From Acinetobacter parvus DSM 16617 = CIP 108168 (GTDB taxonomy: Bacteria > Pseudomonadota > Gammaproteobacteria > Pseudomonadales > Moraxellaceae), in assembly GCF_000368025.1 (NCBI RefSeq), contig NZ_KB849207.1, positions 1 to 64,000 on the forward strand: a stretch of 64,000 nucleotides of DNA, read 5' to 3'. The notes beneath the pieces are model-generated. The model did no database searches and had not been told where the DNA came from. It worked only from the letters and a program-made list of their open reading frames with translations. Positions within the stretch are counted from its first letter, which is position 1. Each line of letters opens with the position of its first letter. Shown one piece after another: positions 39,158-47,322 of the stretch. Position numbers and translations under genes: made by a program.

Positions 39158-39463
39158 TCATTCAGCCTGTTTCTTTACATGTTGCTTTAGATTCTTCATA
39201 AATTGACCGAACTGCGGCAAGAATTCTTCGAATAGTGGATGATCTTTATTTTCCAGCATCACTTCACTAAAAAGTTTTAGCCCCACCGCAAAAGATTTTG
39301 TGGTTTGATCATCGAACAACTCAGCTTTTTTCAAACGCCCAACGATCTGAAAAATATCATCATGATTTCCAGTATAAAACTCTAAACGTTCGGTATAAGT
39401 TGACGCTTGTCCTTTCGCATCTTTTAAATGTTGTACGGTGACATGGTATTGATGTTGTTTCAT
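39158..39463 (-). CDS. DUF3861 family protein
   Basis: A small soluble protein of 101 residues (MKQHQYHVTVQHLKDAKGQA...). The pattern with HDDIFQIVGRLKK, FAVGLKLFSEVMLENKDHPLFEEF and FMKNLKQH matches DUF3861, for which no function is known to me. It lies between a YqjI-like regulator, 33 bp upstream, and the broken DUF2798 gene, on one strand. Confidence 0.85.
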   Translation of the reverse strand: MKQHQYHVTVQHLKDAKGQASTYTERLEFYTGNHDDIFQIVGRLKKAELFDDQTTKSFAVGLKLFSEVMLENKDHPLFEEFLPQFGQFMKNLKQHVKKQAE

Positions 39464-39496
39464 AAGTTTTCTCTAAATTAATATTGGATAAGGTGT

Positions 39497-40024
39497 TTAT
39501 AAACGTCCAATCGCAATGGCGGCTTGATCAATCTTTTCAGCAATTTGATAAATTTGTTCTTGCTGTAGATCGGCGATATTGAGTTTTAATCGTAATGCTG
39601 TTTTTAGATTTTCCATTGCTCGATGGATCTCTATCAGTTGATCGTTGTTGTGGATTTCACGTCTAATCCGTAGTTTTTCCAATAAAGCTGTCAACATTTC
39701 TTGCTGATCTTTCAGGTACGTTTCGCCATATTCAGTGACTTGGTATTGTTTACGCTCGGCATCGAGTAAAGAAATACAGTTCATTTCTTCTAAACTGGTG
39801 AGAGTTGGGTAAATTGTTCCTGCACTTGGTATATAGCCATCACCCACTAAATCACTAATTTCTTTAATAATTTCATAGCCATGTTTGGGACTTTGCTGAA
39901 TTAAATGCAGTACTAACAGCTTCATACGTCCTGATTCAAATAAGCGACCGCGACGACCTGAACGGTGATGCTCTCGATGATGTGTATCACGTTCGCTTTC
40001 ATGATGATTTGATTGATGTCTCAT
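39497..40024 (-). CDS. PadR-family regulator, YqjI-like with histidine-rich N-terminus
   Basis: A protein of 175 residues. Residues 1-25 are rich in His and Arg (RHQSNHHESERDTHHREHHR), like the metal-binding extension of E. coli YqjI. Then comes the PadR winged helix (about 32-100) with MKLLVLHLIQQSPKHGYEII, PSAGTIYPTLTSLEEM and VTEYGETYL. The C-terminal helices, ending QIYQIAEKIDQAAIAIGRL, are also YqjI-like. YqjI responds to nickel and represses a ferric reductase gene; here metal sensing is inferred. Alternative starts at 40039 and 40057 exist. Two matching palindromes upstream suggest autoregulation of the operon with the DUF3861 and DUF2798 genes. Confidence 0.85.
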   Translation of the reverse strand: MRHQSNHHESERDTHHREHHRSGRRGRLFESGRMKLLVLHLIQQSPKHGYEIIKEISDLVGDGYIPSAGTIYPTLTSLEEMNCISLLDAERKQYQVTEYGETYLKDQQEMLTALLEKLRIRREIHNNDQLIEIHRAMENLKTALRLKLNIADLQQEQIYQIAEKIDQAAIAIGRL

Positions 40025-40058
40025 CTTTATTTTTCTCATATTGCACAATTTATGCATA

Positions 40059-40074
40059 TTAAGATATATCTTAA
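40059..40074. promoter_or_regulatory. Operator 1 for the YqjI-like regulator
   Basis: TTAAGATATATCTTAA is a perfect 16-bp palindrome 35 bp before the regulator start. The same core AAGATATATCTT recurs at 40093-40104. Confidence 0.7.
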
Positions 40075-40090
40075 ATAGTCTTATAGCAAG

Positions 40091-40106
40091 TTAAGATATA
40101 TCTTTA
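40091..40106. promoter_or_regulatory. Operator 2 for the YqjI-like regulator
   Basis: TTAAGATATATCTTTA repeats operator 1 with one change in the outer part. Centres are 32 bp apart, about three helical turns, so two dimers could sit on one face of the DNA. Confidence 0.7.
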
Positions 40107-40178
40107 ATTTTTAAGCTTTTGATACTGAATAATTTATTTATTTTTTTAAATAGATCTTCAGAAAGATTAAGTAATAAA

Positions 40179-40200
40179 AAAGAGTGCATCAGCACTCTTT
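40179..40200. terminator. Terminator after the aminoglycoside nucleotidyltransferase gene
   Basis: Stem AAAGAGTGC / GCACTCTTT with loop ATCA; the A-run at 40176-40180 gives a T-run on the minus strand. Confidence 0.8.
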
Positions 40201-40253
40201 AACAATAGACTTTACTTCCAATAAGATTCATTTTTTCAAATCTTATTATTTGA

Positions 40254-41033
40254 TCAAACTTTTTTCTGTTTAAACCGTTCATCAATTTTTGAAGACAGGA
40301 AATCAACAACAGGCTGTAAAGCATGATGCTGTTGTTGCCAGTTTTGCTTTTCAATCTCACCTTTATATTCTTGCACCATTCGCTGCAAAACAGGCTGATG
40401 TTGCGGTTGTAACTGAGCAATCACCCATTGCGCAGCCTGATCTTTAGGCGCAATCTCATTCGTCACCAAACTAAAATAAATACGGCATAAGGCCAGAATC
40501 TGGTTACGCTCATCCGCATCTTCATCCCAATGTGCCACTATCGATGGATAGGTATCTGCCATCGCCTGCCAGAGTTGCTGATCCGGAATTTCAACTGACC
40601 ACTGCGTCAAACTTGGTCCAAACAAGCTACGATGATGTAGTTGTGCTTTCTTCAGTAAAATACTCAGATCTGGGTCTGCATGTTCGCTAAGCATATCGCC
40701 TTGGCTTAACTCATCCCGCAACCATTCCCCAAACTGTAGTTCATAGCTGAGTGGATAACTTCCCGAAAGAATATGGTCTTTGCGTACGATGGTGACTTCA
40801 AGTGCACGTTGCGCAGCACCAATCGGATGCGAAATTTGTAATAAGGTTTCTGCCAGTTGCTGTCGTTGCGGAAGTGTCAGTGCTTGACTCACCACAACCA
40901 AAATATCCAGATCACTTTCTGGACCTAGCCCGCCATCAACAGCTGATCCATATAGATAAATGGCAAAGAGAGATTCACCCAAAAGCTGCTGTAAATATCC
41001 TGTTAACTGTTCCAGTTGCAAGGTTTCGGACAT
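40254..41033 (-). CDS. Aminoglycoside nucleotidyltransferase, ANT(3'')-II-like
   Basis: An enzyme of 259 residues of the AadA type, which adenylates the 3''-hydroxyl of streptomycin and the 9-hydroxyl of spectinomycin. The nucleotidyltransferase motif is LYGSAVDGGLGPESDLDILV (GSx10DxD). The C-terminal AadA-type helical domain (about 150-250) contains ALCRIYFSLVTNEIAPKDQAA, the typical ALxR.......G.I..K..A block. Chromosomal ANT(3'')-II genes are widespread in Acinetobacter and are not linked to integrons; no attC site or integrase is seen here, which fits. Site GAGGTAAAGC before the ATG. Activity is not proven by sequence. Confidence 0.88.
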   Translation of the reverse strand: MSETLQLEQLTGYLQQLLGESLFAIYLYGSAVDGGLGPESDLDILVVVSQALTLPQRQQLAETLLQISHPIGAAQRALEVTIVRKDHILSGSYPLSYELQFGEWLRDELSQGDMLSEHADPDLSILLKKAQLHHRSLFGPSLTQWSVEIPDQQLWQAMADTYPSIVAHWDEDADERNQILALCRIYFSLVTNEIAPKDQAAQWVIAQLQPQHQPVLQRMVQEYKGEIEKQNWQQQHHALQPVVDFLSSKIDERFKQKKV

Positions 41034-41063
41034 GCTTTACCTCTTTGCTAATCGCATAAAAAA

Positions 41064-41083
41064 GGCAGGATTTTCATCCTGCC
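41064..41083 (-). terminator. guaA terminator
   Basis: Stem GGCAGGA / TCCTGCC with loop TTTTCA; on the minus strand it is followed by TTTTTT. Confidence 0.92.
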
Positions 41084-41090
41084 CTTGGTC

Positions 41091-42659
41091 TTATTCCCAC
41101 TCAATCGTTGCTGGTGGTTTAGATGACACGTCGTACACAACACGTGAAACATCTTTAATTTCGTTCATGATACGGGTTGAGATTTTATCAACCAGTTCAT
41201 ATGGCAAGTGCGCAAAACGGGCTGTCATAAAGTCAACAGTTTCAACCGCACGAAGTGCAATCACCCAAGCATAACGACGACCATCACCGACAACACCGAC
41301 TGATTTCACCGGTTGGAAGACCGCAAATGCTTGAGCAGTTTTATCGTACCAGCCGCTGTCACGAAGTTCTTGCATAAAGATGTCATCTGCAAGACGAAGA
41401 ATATCAGCGTATTCTTTCTTCACTTCACCCAAAATACGCACGCCCAAACCTGGACCTGGGAATGGATGACGATAAAGCATTTCATGTGGTAAACCTAAAG
41501 TTGTACCTAAACGACGGACTTCATCTTTAAACAAATCACGAATTGGTTCAACCAATTCAAAAGCTAAATCATCAGGTAAACCACCCACGTTATGATGTGA
41601 TTTAATCACATGTGCTTTACCATTTTTAGTGGCAGCAGATTCAATCACGTCTGGGTAAATCGTACCTTGAGCAAGGAAGTTCACGCCATCAAGTTTACGT
41701 GCTTCTTCAGCAAATACTTCGATGAATTCACGACCAATAATTTTACGTTTTTTCTCAGGATCAACTTCACCCGCTAACGCTGTTAAGAAACGCTGTTCAG
41801 CATCTGCACGAATCACACGGATACCCATGTTTTTCGCAAACATGTCCATTACTTGTTCACCTTCGTTTAAACGAAGCAGGCCATTGTCCACAAACACACA
41901 CGTTAATTGGTCACCAATCGCCTTATGCAACAATGCGGCAACAACCGAAGAATCCACACCACCAGAAAGACCTAACAGAACTTTTTCATCACCAATTTGT
42001 GCGCGTAACTGTTCTACACGTAAATCGATAATGTGTTCAGGCGTCCACAGACCGCGGCAACCACAAATCTGATGTACAAAGTTAGACAGTAATTCAGCAC
42101 CTTTTGCAGTGTGAGTCACTTCTGGATGGAACTGAACACCATAGAAACGACGTGCTTCATCACTCACCGCAGCGAACGGGCAGCTTGGTGTACTCGCAGT
42201 CACTTGGAAGCCTTCTGGAATGGCACTGACTTTATCGCCATGGCTCATCCAAACATGAAGTTGGTTTTCACGATCTTGCAAGTTACCAATCAATTGATCA
42301 CGTACTAGAATATCTACTTCTGCATAACCAAACTCATGTACTGTACCTGGCTCTACTTTACCGCCAAGTTGTTCAGACATGGTTTGCAAACCATAACAGA
42401 TACCCAACACTGGTACGCCTAATTCAAATACAACTTGTGGTGCGCGTGGGCTTCCTTCTTCATGTACGCTTTCAGGGCCACCTGATAAAATAATCCCCTT
42501 CGGATTAAACGCACGAATGTCTGCTTCAGACATATCGAATGCATACATTTCAGAATAGACACCCGCTTCACGTACACGACGTGCAATGAGCTGGCTATAT
42601 TGAGAGCCGAAATCCAAAATAAGGATACGATCTTCAGTAATTTGAGTATTGGTCGTCAT
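41091..42659 (-). CDS. guaA: GMP synthase (glutamine-hydrolysing)
   Basis: An enzyme of 522 residues that converts XMP, ATP and glutamine to GMP. The N-terminal class I amidotransferase has the nucleophile cysteine in GICYGLQ and the catalytic HPEVTHT. The central ATP pyrophosphatase has LSGGVDSSV, and the C-terminal dimerisation domain ends with SSKPPATIEWE, the family ending. Full length. It is a single gene here; guaB is not in the window. Confidence 0.98.
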   Translation of the reverse strand: MTTNTQITEDRILILDFGSQYSQLIARRVREAGVYSEMYAFDMSEADIRAFNPKGIILSGGPESVHEEGSPRAPQVVFELGVPVLGICYGLQTMSEQLGGKVEPGTVHEFGYAEVDILVRDQLIGNLQDRENQLHVWMSHGDKVSAIPEGFQVTASTPSCPFAAVSDEARRFYGVQFHPEVTHTAKGAELLSNFVHQICGCRGLWTPEHIIDLRVEQLRAQIGDEKVLLGLSGGVDSSVVAALLHKAIGDQLTCVFVDNGLLRLNEGEQVMDMFAKNMGIRVIRADAEQRFLTALAGEVDPEKKRKIIGREFIEVFAEEARKLDGVNFLAQGTIYPDVIESAATKNGKAHVIKSHHNVGGLPDDLAFELVEPIRDLFKDEVRRLGTTLGLPHEMLYRHPFPGPGLGVRILGEVKKEYADILRLADDIFMQELRDSGWYDKTAQAFAVFQPVKSVGVVGDGRRYAWVIALRAVETVDFMTARFAHLPYELVDKISTRIMNEIKDVSRVVYDVSSKPPATIEWE

Positions 42660-43089
42660 GGCTAAACATTAAAGGCAAATGAATTAAGCGCCATATTCTA
42701 ACATTTTTCACACTTTGGCGCACCGCAATTCATCATCTATCTTATTTTTTAGCATGTATGATCAATTACGACTGATATTTAAACTAAAATTCCCCAAGCA
42801 CGTGTTGAAAAAGAGAATTAAATCAACAATTCTTGCTGATTGCGATCAACAAAAAGCAAAAATTGGTGCTAAGATGATGAGTCGAAAATATGCATTACCA
42901 CGGAAAGGTATGCAGTCGGCATCATCGTTTCCTTTTTGTGCGACTGCACTATCCTTGGAAAGAGGAAAATAAAAAGGTAACTAAAAGCCTAAAAGATATT
43001 GGCTCAGTCAATATTCTAAAATATTTCACTATCATCTATGGCTTGCCCTATCATGAGCAACAATTAGGACTTGAAGGACCAATACAATA
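42660..43089. other. Intergenic region with a hairpin, no gene called
   Basis: About 430 bases between guaA and the DUF445 gene. Two overlapping short frames on the plus strand (42715-42972 and 42890-43090) lack ribosome sites and family resemblance, so I do not call them. An inverted repeat TGCAGTCG (42911-42918) / CGACTGCA (42941-42948) extends imperfectly outwards (GGTA with TATCC) and could fold as a hairpin of 12 or more pairs in the leader of the DUF445 gene. It has no T-run. Confidence 0.5.
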
Positions 43090-44328
43090 ATGTTTCAAGA
43101 AATGATTGCGGATTTTCAACAGAATTTCTGGTTATATATTTCGATCCCATTTATTAGTGGCTTTATTGGCTATGTGACCAAAGTGATTGCAATTCAAATG
43201 ATGTTTGCACCACTTGAATTTAAGGGATTAAGGTTATTTGGTCTTCCAATTGGATGGCAAGGGATTGTTCCCCGCAAGGCTGAGAAGATGGCAACCATTG
43301 CTGTTGAGTTGATGACCTCAAAGTTGATTCAACCACAGGAAATTTTCGCCAGACTTGATCCCAAGCGTATCGCCCAGGAAATTGAAAAGCCGTTAATGGC
43401 CTCTGCTGAGGATATTACTCGCGAAGTTGCACAGCAATATCAGCCTGGTTTATGGGAAGGCATGCCAGAGTTTGCCCGTCAAAAATTGATTAAACGGGTT
43501 CAGGCCAAAGCCCCTGAGATTGTTGAACATATCATGGGCGAAGTGCAAAAAGATGTGATCAAATACTTTGACATCAAACACATGGTGATTAGCAATCTCC
43601 TCAAAGATAAGCGTCTTCTCAACGAAATTTTCAAAAAAGTCGGCAAACAAGAATTTAAATTCTTTAGTAATGTGGGCTTTATTTTTGGTTTCGCTATTGG
43701 TGTAGTGCAAATGTTGTGTTGGGTGGTCACTCAAGGAAAATATCCTTGGATGCTGCCAATGTTTGGTGGCTTTGTCGGCTTTTTCAGTGACTGGATGGCT
43801 TTACAAATGATGTTTAGACCATTGTACCCAAAGAAGATTTTGGGCTACACATGGCAAGGTTTGTTCATCAAGCGTCAAAATGAAGTCGCGGCAGACTATG
43901 CAGCGCTCATTTCTAAACAATTACTCACATCCCGTAATATGATGGAAGAGCTTTTTTCTGGAACCAATTCAGATAAAGTCATCGAACTCGTCAGTCGCCA
44001 TGTGAAACAAGAAATTGATCTACAAGCAGGTATTGTTCGTCCACTGGTGGTGTATGCGATTGGCGGTGAAAAATATCAAAACCTTAAGAGCGAAGTGGCT
44101 GAACGTATTTTACAGCAACTGCCAGAAACCATGCGTTATGTAGAGTCTTATGCCGAAGATGCGATGAATGTCCGCAATACGTTGGTCGAAAGAATGCAGC
44201 GCTTAAGCCCTGAAGAATTCGAAGGGATGCTCCGCCCTGCATTTAAAGAAGATGAATGGTCGTTGATCATTGTGGGCGCGGTGCTGGGTTTCCTTGTTGG
44301 GGAAATGCAGATCCACTTTATGCTGTAA
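43090..44328 (+). CDS. DUF445 family inner membrane protein
   Basis: A protein of 412 residues. Membrane helices are at about 15-36, 193-212, 220-240 and 391-410. The two copies of a short repeat, GYVTKVIAIQMMFAPL near the N-terminus and GFFSDWMALQMMFRPL in the middle, are the hallmark of DUF445 (YjiN-like). Between them lies a charged helical region. Function is unknown. Possible site GAAGGACC before the ATG. Confidence 0.9.
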   Translation: MFQEMIADFQQNFWLYISIPFISGFIGYVTKVIAIQMMFAPLEFKGLRLFGLPIGWQGIVPRKAEKMATIAVELMTSKLIQPQEIFARLDPKRIAQEIEKPLMASAEDITREVAQQYQPGLWEGMPEFARQKLIKRVQAKAPEIVEHIMGEVQKDVIKYFDIKHMVISNLLKDKRLLNEIFKKVGKQEFKFFSNVGFIFGFAIGVVQMLCWVVTQGKYPWMLPMFGGFVGFFSDWMALQMMFRPLYPKKILGYTWQGLFIKRQNEVAADYAALISKQLLTSRNMMEELFSGTNSDKVIELVSRHVKQEIDLQAGIVRPLVVYAIGGEKYQNLKSEVAERILQQLPETMRYVESYAEDAMNVRNTLVERMQRLSPEEFEGMLRPAFKEDEWSLIIVGAVLGFLVGEMQIHFML

Positions 44329-44353
44329 ATCTAAAATCCGTACAATTAAAAAT

Positions 44354-44379
44354 AGGGAGCAATTGGCTCCCTGTTTTTT
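44354..44379 (+). terminator. Terminator of the DUF445 gene
   Basis: Stem AGGGAGC / GCTCCCT with loop AATTG, followed by GTTTTTT. Confidence 0.9.
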
Positions 44380-44403
44380 ATGATTAAAAAGTTAATGAGC
44401 ATC

Positions 44404-44575
44404 GTAAGCGCCCGCTGAACCCCATGCCTACTTTTAATTTTGGTCGGATTTCCAGCGGTGTGGTAGCAATTCTTCAATCTGGGTCACTTTATGCTTCGGC
44501 AACCTTTTCAGCACATTACTTAAATAGACATACGGATCCAGTCCATTGGTAATACCCCCATTTTTAATTGAATCG
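44404..44575 (-). mobile_element. Right-end fragment of an IS66-family insertion sequence
   Basis: Reading from 44404, GTAAGCGCCCGCTGAACCCC matches the terminal inverted repeat of IS66 elements (GTAAGCG...) and points into the fragment. On the minus strand, directly inside it, the frame reads NGLDPYVYLSNVLKRLPKHK then ELLPHRW, the extreme C-terminus of the IS66 TnpC transposase. The left border near 44575 is uncertain. The rest of the element is missing. It sits in front of the tRNA-Gly pair. Confidence 0.82.
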
Positions 44576-44626
44576 AATAGCGAAAGAAGAAGAGCTTTCA
44601 AAAAATATAGTAAAATCAATAACAAA

Positions 44627-44658
44627 AAAAAGCCCTAATCTTTCGACTAGGGCCTTTT
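44627..44658 (-). terminator. Terminator of the tRNA-Gly transcript
   Basis: Arms AAAGCCCTA and TAGGGCCTTT pair around a 13-base centre that can extend the stem; on the minus strand it ends in a run of eight T. Confidence 0.85.
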
Positions 44659-44663
44659 AAATT

Positions 44664-44739
<76 letters not shown>

Positions 44740-44783
44740 ATATTGAGCAGTTTTTACTAAAACTTACACTTAAAAAACCAATC

Positions 44784-44859
<76 letters not shown>

Positions 44860-44868
44860 GTGCCAGCT

Positions 44869-44896
44869 ATAATACATTAAGCAAAACAACGGTCAA
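44869..44896 (-). promoter_or_regulatory. tRNA-Gly promoter
   Basis: On the minus strand: -35 TTGACC (44896-44891), a 16-bp spacer, and -10 TATTAT (44874-44869). The GC-rich AGCTGGCACGC after it leads into the first tRNA. The remaining 44897-45086 is AT-rich, with nothing recognised. Confidence 0.8.
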
Positions 44897-45086
44897 TAAC
44901 TTTATGCAAAGAAATTGCTTAATTGCATAAAATAAAAGCATTTTCAGCCTAAAAACCAAGAAAAATGCACTTTTACTCAGGATTGGGTAATTCAGACATC
45001 GAAGTCGCTGTGAAATCTCAACAGACCCACCACTTTCAGTCATGTATACTTGGCAGCTATCTCAATCTGACCTGACAGAGTGACCG

Positions 45087-45395
45087 ATGAATTTAGAACA
45101 ACAGTTGATTGAACGTTTACAAACCTTGGCACCCATCCATCTTGAGGTGATCAATGAGTCGGCAGGGCATGGGGGATATTTCCCAGGCAAGGAATCCCAC
45201 TTTAAGGTGATTGTGGTGAGTGAAGAGTTTCAGGCGCTGCGTCTGGTACAGCGCCATCAAAAGATCTATGCCGTTGCGGCAGGGTTGATGAGTCCTGGGC
45301 AGATTCACGCACTGGCAATTCACGCCTATATTCCGACGGAATGGCAGGGGCAGGCACCTGCAAGCCCTGAATGTGCGCATGCACCAAAAAACTAA
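45087..45395 (+). CDS. bolA: BolA family protein
   Basis: A protein of 102 residues with the BolA class II-like KH fold. The pattern HLEVINESAGHGGYFPGKESHFKVIVVSEEF has the conserved N-E-S..H and H-F-K blocks, followed by R.V.RH..IYA and IHALAIHAYIP. The histidine in IHALAIHAY and the GHGG loop histidine are candidate iron-sulphur ligands with a monothiol glutaredoxin partner. It is 9 bp upstream of the SirB2-like gene and likely co-transcribed. Confidence 0.92.
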   Translation: MNLEQQLIERLQTLAPIHLEVINESAGHGGYFPGKESHFKVIVVSEEFQALRLVQRHQKIYAVAAGLMSPGQIHALAIHAYIPTEWQGQAPASPECAHAPKN

Positions 45396-45404
45396 GGATC
45401 AATC

Positions 45405-45797
45405 ATGGACGCACATTTACTCACTAAAATTGTTCATATGTCGGCTGTAAGTCTATTGATTCTGGTGTTTTTTACCCGTGCGGCAACCCTATATATGGGT
45501 GTCAGGGAACAGCAGCCCAACCACCATGCACGTAAAGGCTTTGTGGCATTACAGCATCTATCCCTCACCCTAATTATTGTGACGGGTGCGGTTCTACTGT
45601 TTATGAATAACTTTGATGTACAGCCATGGTTTTATGCCAAGATCATTCTATTTTTTGTGTTGTGGTCTTCCCTGATCAAAACCTACAACAAAGATGACAG
45701 TATCTTGTTGGTGCAGCGGCGTGCTGGTTTATTGATCGGTACGGTGGCGCTGGTGGGGATTCTGGGGCTGGTCATCATTAAACCAATTTTTGCGTAA
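45405..45797 (+). CDS. SirB2-family inner membrane protein
   Basis: A protein of 130 residues with four membrane helices, at about 12-27, 48-67, 75-92 and 104-127. The pattern TKIVHMSAVSLLILVFFTRA ... KIILFFVLWSSLIKTYN matches the SirB2 family. Function unknown. AAGGA precedes the ATG. Confidence 0.85.
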   Translation: MDAHLLTKIVHMSAVSLLILVFFTRAATLYMGVREQQPNHHARKGFVALQHLSLTLIIVTGAVLLFMNNFDVQPWFYAKIILFFVLWSSLIKTYNKDDSILLVQRRAGLLIGTVALVGILGLVIIKPIFA

Positions 45798-45877
45798 TTT
45801 TTTGACATTGTTTTAGTAATTGTTTTTTCACTAGGTTAAACTGCGTGCAGTTTACAAAAATCTTGTAGAGGGAAATC

Positions 45878-46720
45878 ATGTTAACTCGTGTGGTATTTAA
45901 CCAAAAAGGTGGTGTAGGGAAATCAAGTATTACAGTCAACTTAGCTGCAATTAGTGCTAAGCAAGGTTTAAGAACTTTGGTGATTGATCTTGATCCACAA
46001 GCAAATTCAAGCCAGTACCTTTTGGGTGAAGATGCCACCTATTCTGCTGATAAAGCAGCATTAGAGCCAAACATTGAAAATTTCTTTGAAGATATTTTGG
46101 GAAGCACGCAGCAAAAGGGCTTGATTGGTAACGCAATTGGTTCAATTTTGAAAGCACCACGTGGTAAGGGTTTAGAAAGTTACGTTCATCGAACCTCTTT
46201 TGAAAACTTAGATGTGATTCCTGCAAGCCCAAGTCTTGGTGCTTTGGAGCATGCGCTGGAGAGCAAGCACAAGATTTATAAATTACGTGACTCAATTCAG
46301 GCTCTCAGCGCCCGCTATGACCGTATCTTTATTGATACACCGCCAGCATTTAACTTTTTTACCTTATCAGCATTAATTTCAGCAGACCGTGTGCTGATTC
46401 CATTTGACTGCGATGTGTTCTCAAAGCGTGCGTTACAAACTTTGATTGAAAATGTGATCGAAACCCAAGATGATCATAATAATCGCTTGGAGATTGAAGG
46501 GATTGTGGTCAATCAGTTCCAGTCTCAGGCAAAACTTCCCCGTGAAGTGGTTCAGCAATTAAAAGATGAAGGTTTGCCTGTGCTGGAAAGCATGTTGCCG
46601 CCGTCAGTATTGATGAAAGAATCACATCAGAAGAATTTACCCTTGATTCATTTGGCATCTGAACATAAATTGACCGTCGCTTATGTCACGCTGTTCAATG
46701 AGATTGAGTCAAAGAAATAA
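45878..46720 (+). CDS. Orphan ParA-family ATPase
   Basis: A protein of 280 residues with the deviant Walker A FNQKGGVGKSSITVNLAA, the switch VIDLDPQANSS, and the Walker B-like IFIDTPPAF. It belongs to the ParA/MinD superfamily that positions DNA or protein cargo. No parB lies beside it, and the chromosomal parA is normally next to parB and the gid genes, so this is probably one of the orphan ParA proteins that place other cargo (for example chemotaxis or pilus complexes). It has site GAGGGA before the ATG. It is followed 9 bp on by a lipoprotein gene, probably the same operon. Confidence 0.9.
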   Translation: MLTRVVFNQKGGVGKSSITVNLAAISAKQGLRTLVIDLDPQANSSQYLLGEDATYSADKAALEPNIENFFEDILGSTQQKGLIGNAIGSILKAPRGKGLESYVHRTSFENLDVIPASPSLGALEHALESKHKIYKLRDSIQALSARYDRIFIDTPPAFNFFTLSALISADRVLIPFDCDVFSKRALQTLIENVIETQDDHNNRLEIEGIVVNQFQSQAKLPREVVQQLKDEGLPVLESMLPPSVLMKESHQKNLPLIHLASEHKLTVAYVTLFNEIESKK

Positions 46721-46729
46721 GAGAATCTT

Positions 46730-47119
46730 ATGAAACGCTTATATTGGATGCCTGTGTTGGCAGCGAGTATGTTGTTGGGTGCCTGTGCATCGACGGTTAA
46801 ACCAGCCTACGTGTCACCCACTCAGTACCAGTCGCTCAATTGCCAGCAGTTGCAGGCAGAGTACAACCGTATCCAGCAGTATATTGATAATGGCGTGCAG
46901 ACACCAAAACGTACAGGTGTGGGCGTGGGTGTTGGACTTGGTGGTGGCTGGGGCAAAGGCGGATGGGGTTTTGGTCCATCCATCTCGGTTAATATGGGGC
47001 AGTCCATGAACACCAAGAATACCGAGCTTGCCAATGTGCTTGGACAGCAGGATGCCATTGTGCAGGCGGCACGGTTCAAGGGTTGTCCAATTATTGTGAA
47101 GCAACGTCCAAAATCATAA
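46730..47119 (+). CDS. Putative glycine-rich lipoprotein
   Basis: A protein of 129 residues. A lipoprotein signal with lipobox LLGAC places the mature N-terminus at Cys19. The mature part has a helical segment (YQSLNCQQLQAEYNRIQQYI), then a glycine-tryptophan-rich loop (GVGVGVGLGGGWGKGGWGFG) and a second helix. Its build resembles small lipoproteins with a metal-independent glycine-zipper, but I do not recognise a family. It follows the orphan parA by 9 bp. Confidence 0.8.
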   Translation: MKRLYWMPVLAASMLLGACASTVKPAYVSPTQYQSLNCQQLQAEYNRIQQYIDNGVQTPKRTGVGVGVGLGGGWGKGGWGFGPSISVNMGQSMNTKNTELANVLGQQDAIVQAARFKGCPIIVKQRPKS

Positions 47120-47133
47120 GTGTTGATCTTCTA

Positions 47134-47155
47134 TCACCGTGGTTTGCCACGGTGA
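47134..47155 (+). terminator. Hairpin after the lipoprotein gene
   Basis: Stem TCACCGTGG / CCACGGTGA with loop TTTG. There is no T-run, so termination is uncertain. The following 47156-47322 is AT-rich, with nothing recognised. Confidence 0.5.
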
Positions 47156-47322
47156 CATATAACTAAATTTTAGCAAAATGTTTCAATAAATAATTAATAG
47201 AATCAATATATTGTAAATTTTAAACCACTGATCCTGCGTATTTTTCCTCTCAGACAACATCCTAAAATTTGTGTTCTTGTCCCAAATTCGTTTAAGGTGG
47301 CGGGCGTGTAGGGTTATTCGGT

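Noticed and set aside
42715..43090. Two overlapping plus-strand frames upstream of the DUF445 gene
   Set aside because: No ribosome site, no family resemblance, and composition like non-coding DNA.
45878..46720. ParA as the chromosome partition ATPase acting on the parS-like site
   Set aside because: There is no parB beside it and the gene context is not the usual gid-parAB locus, so I treat it as an orphan ParA.
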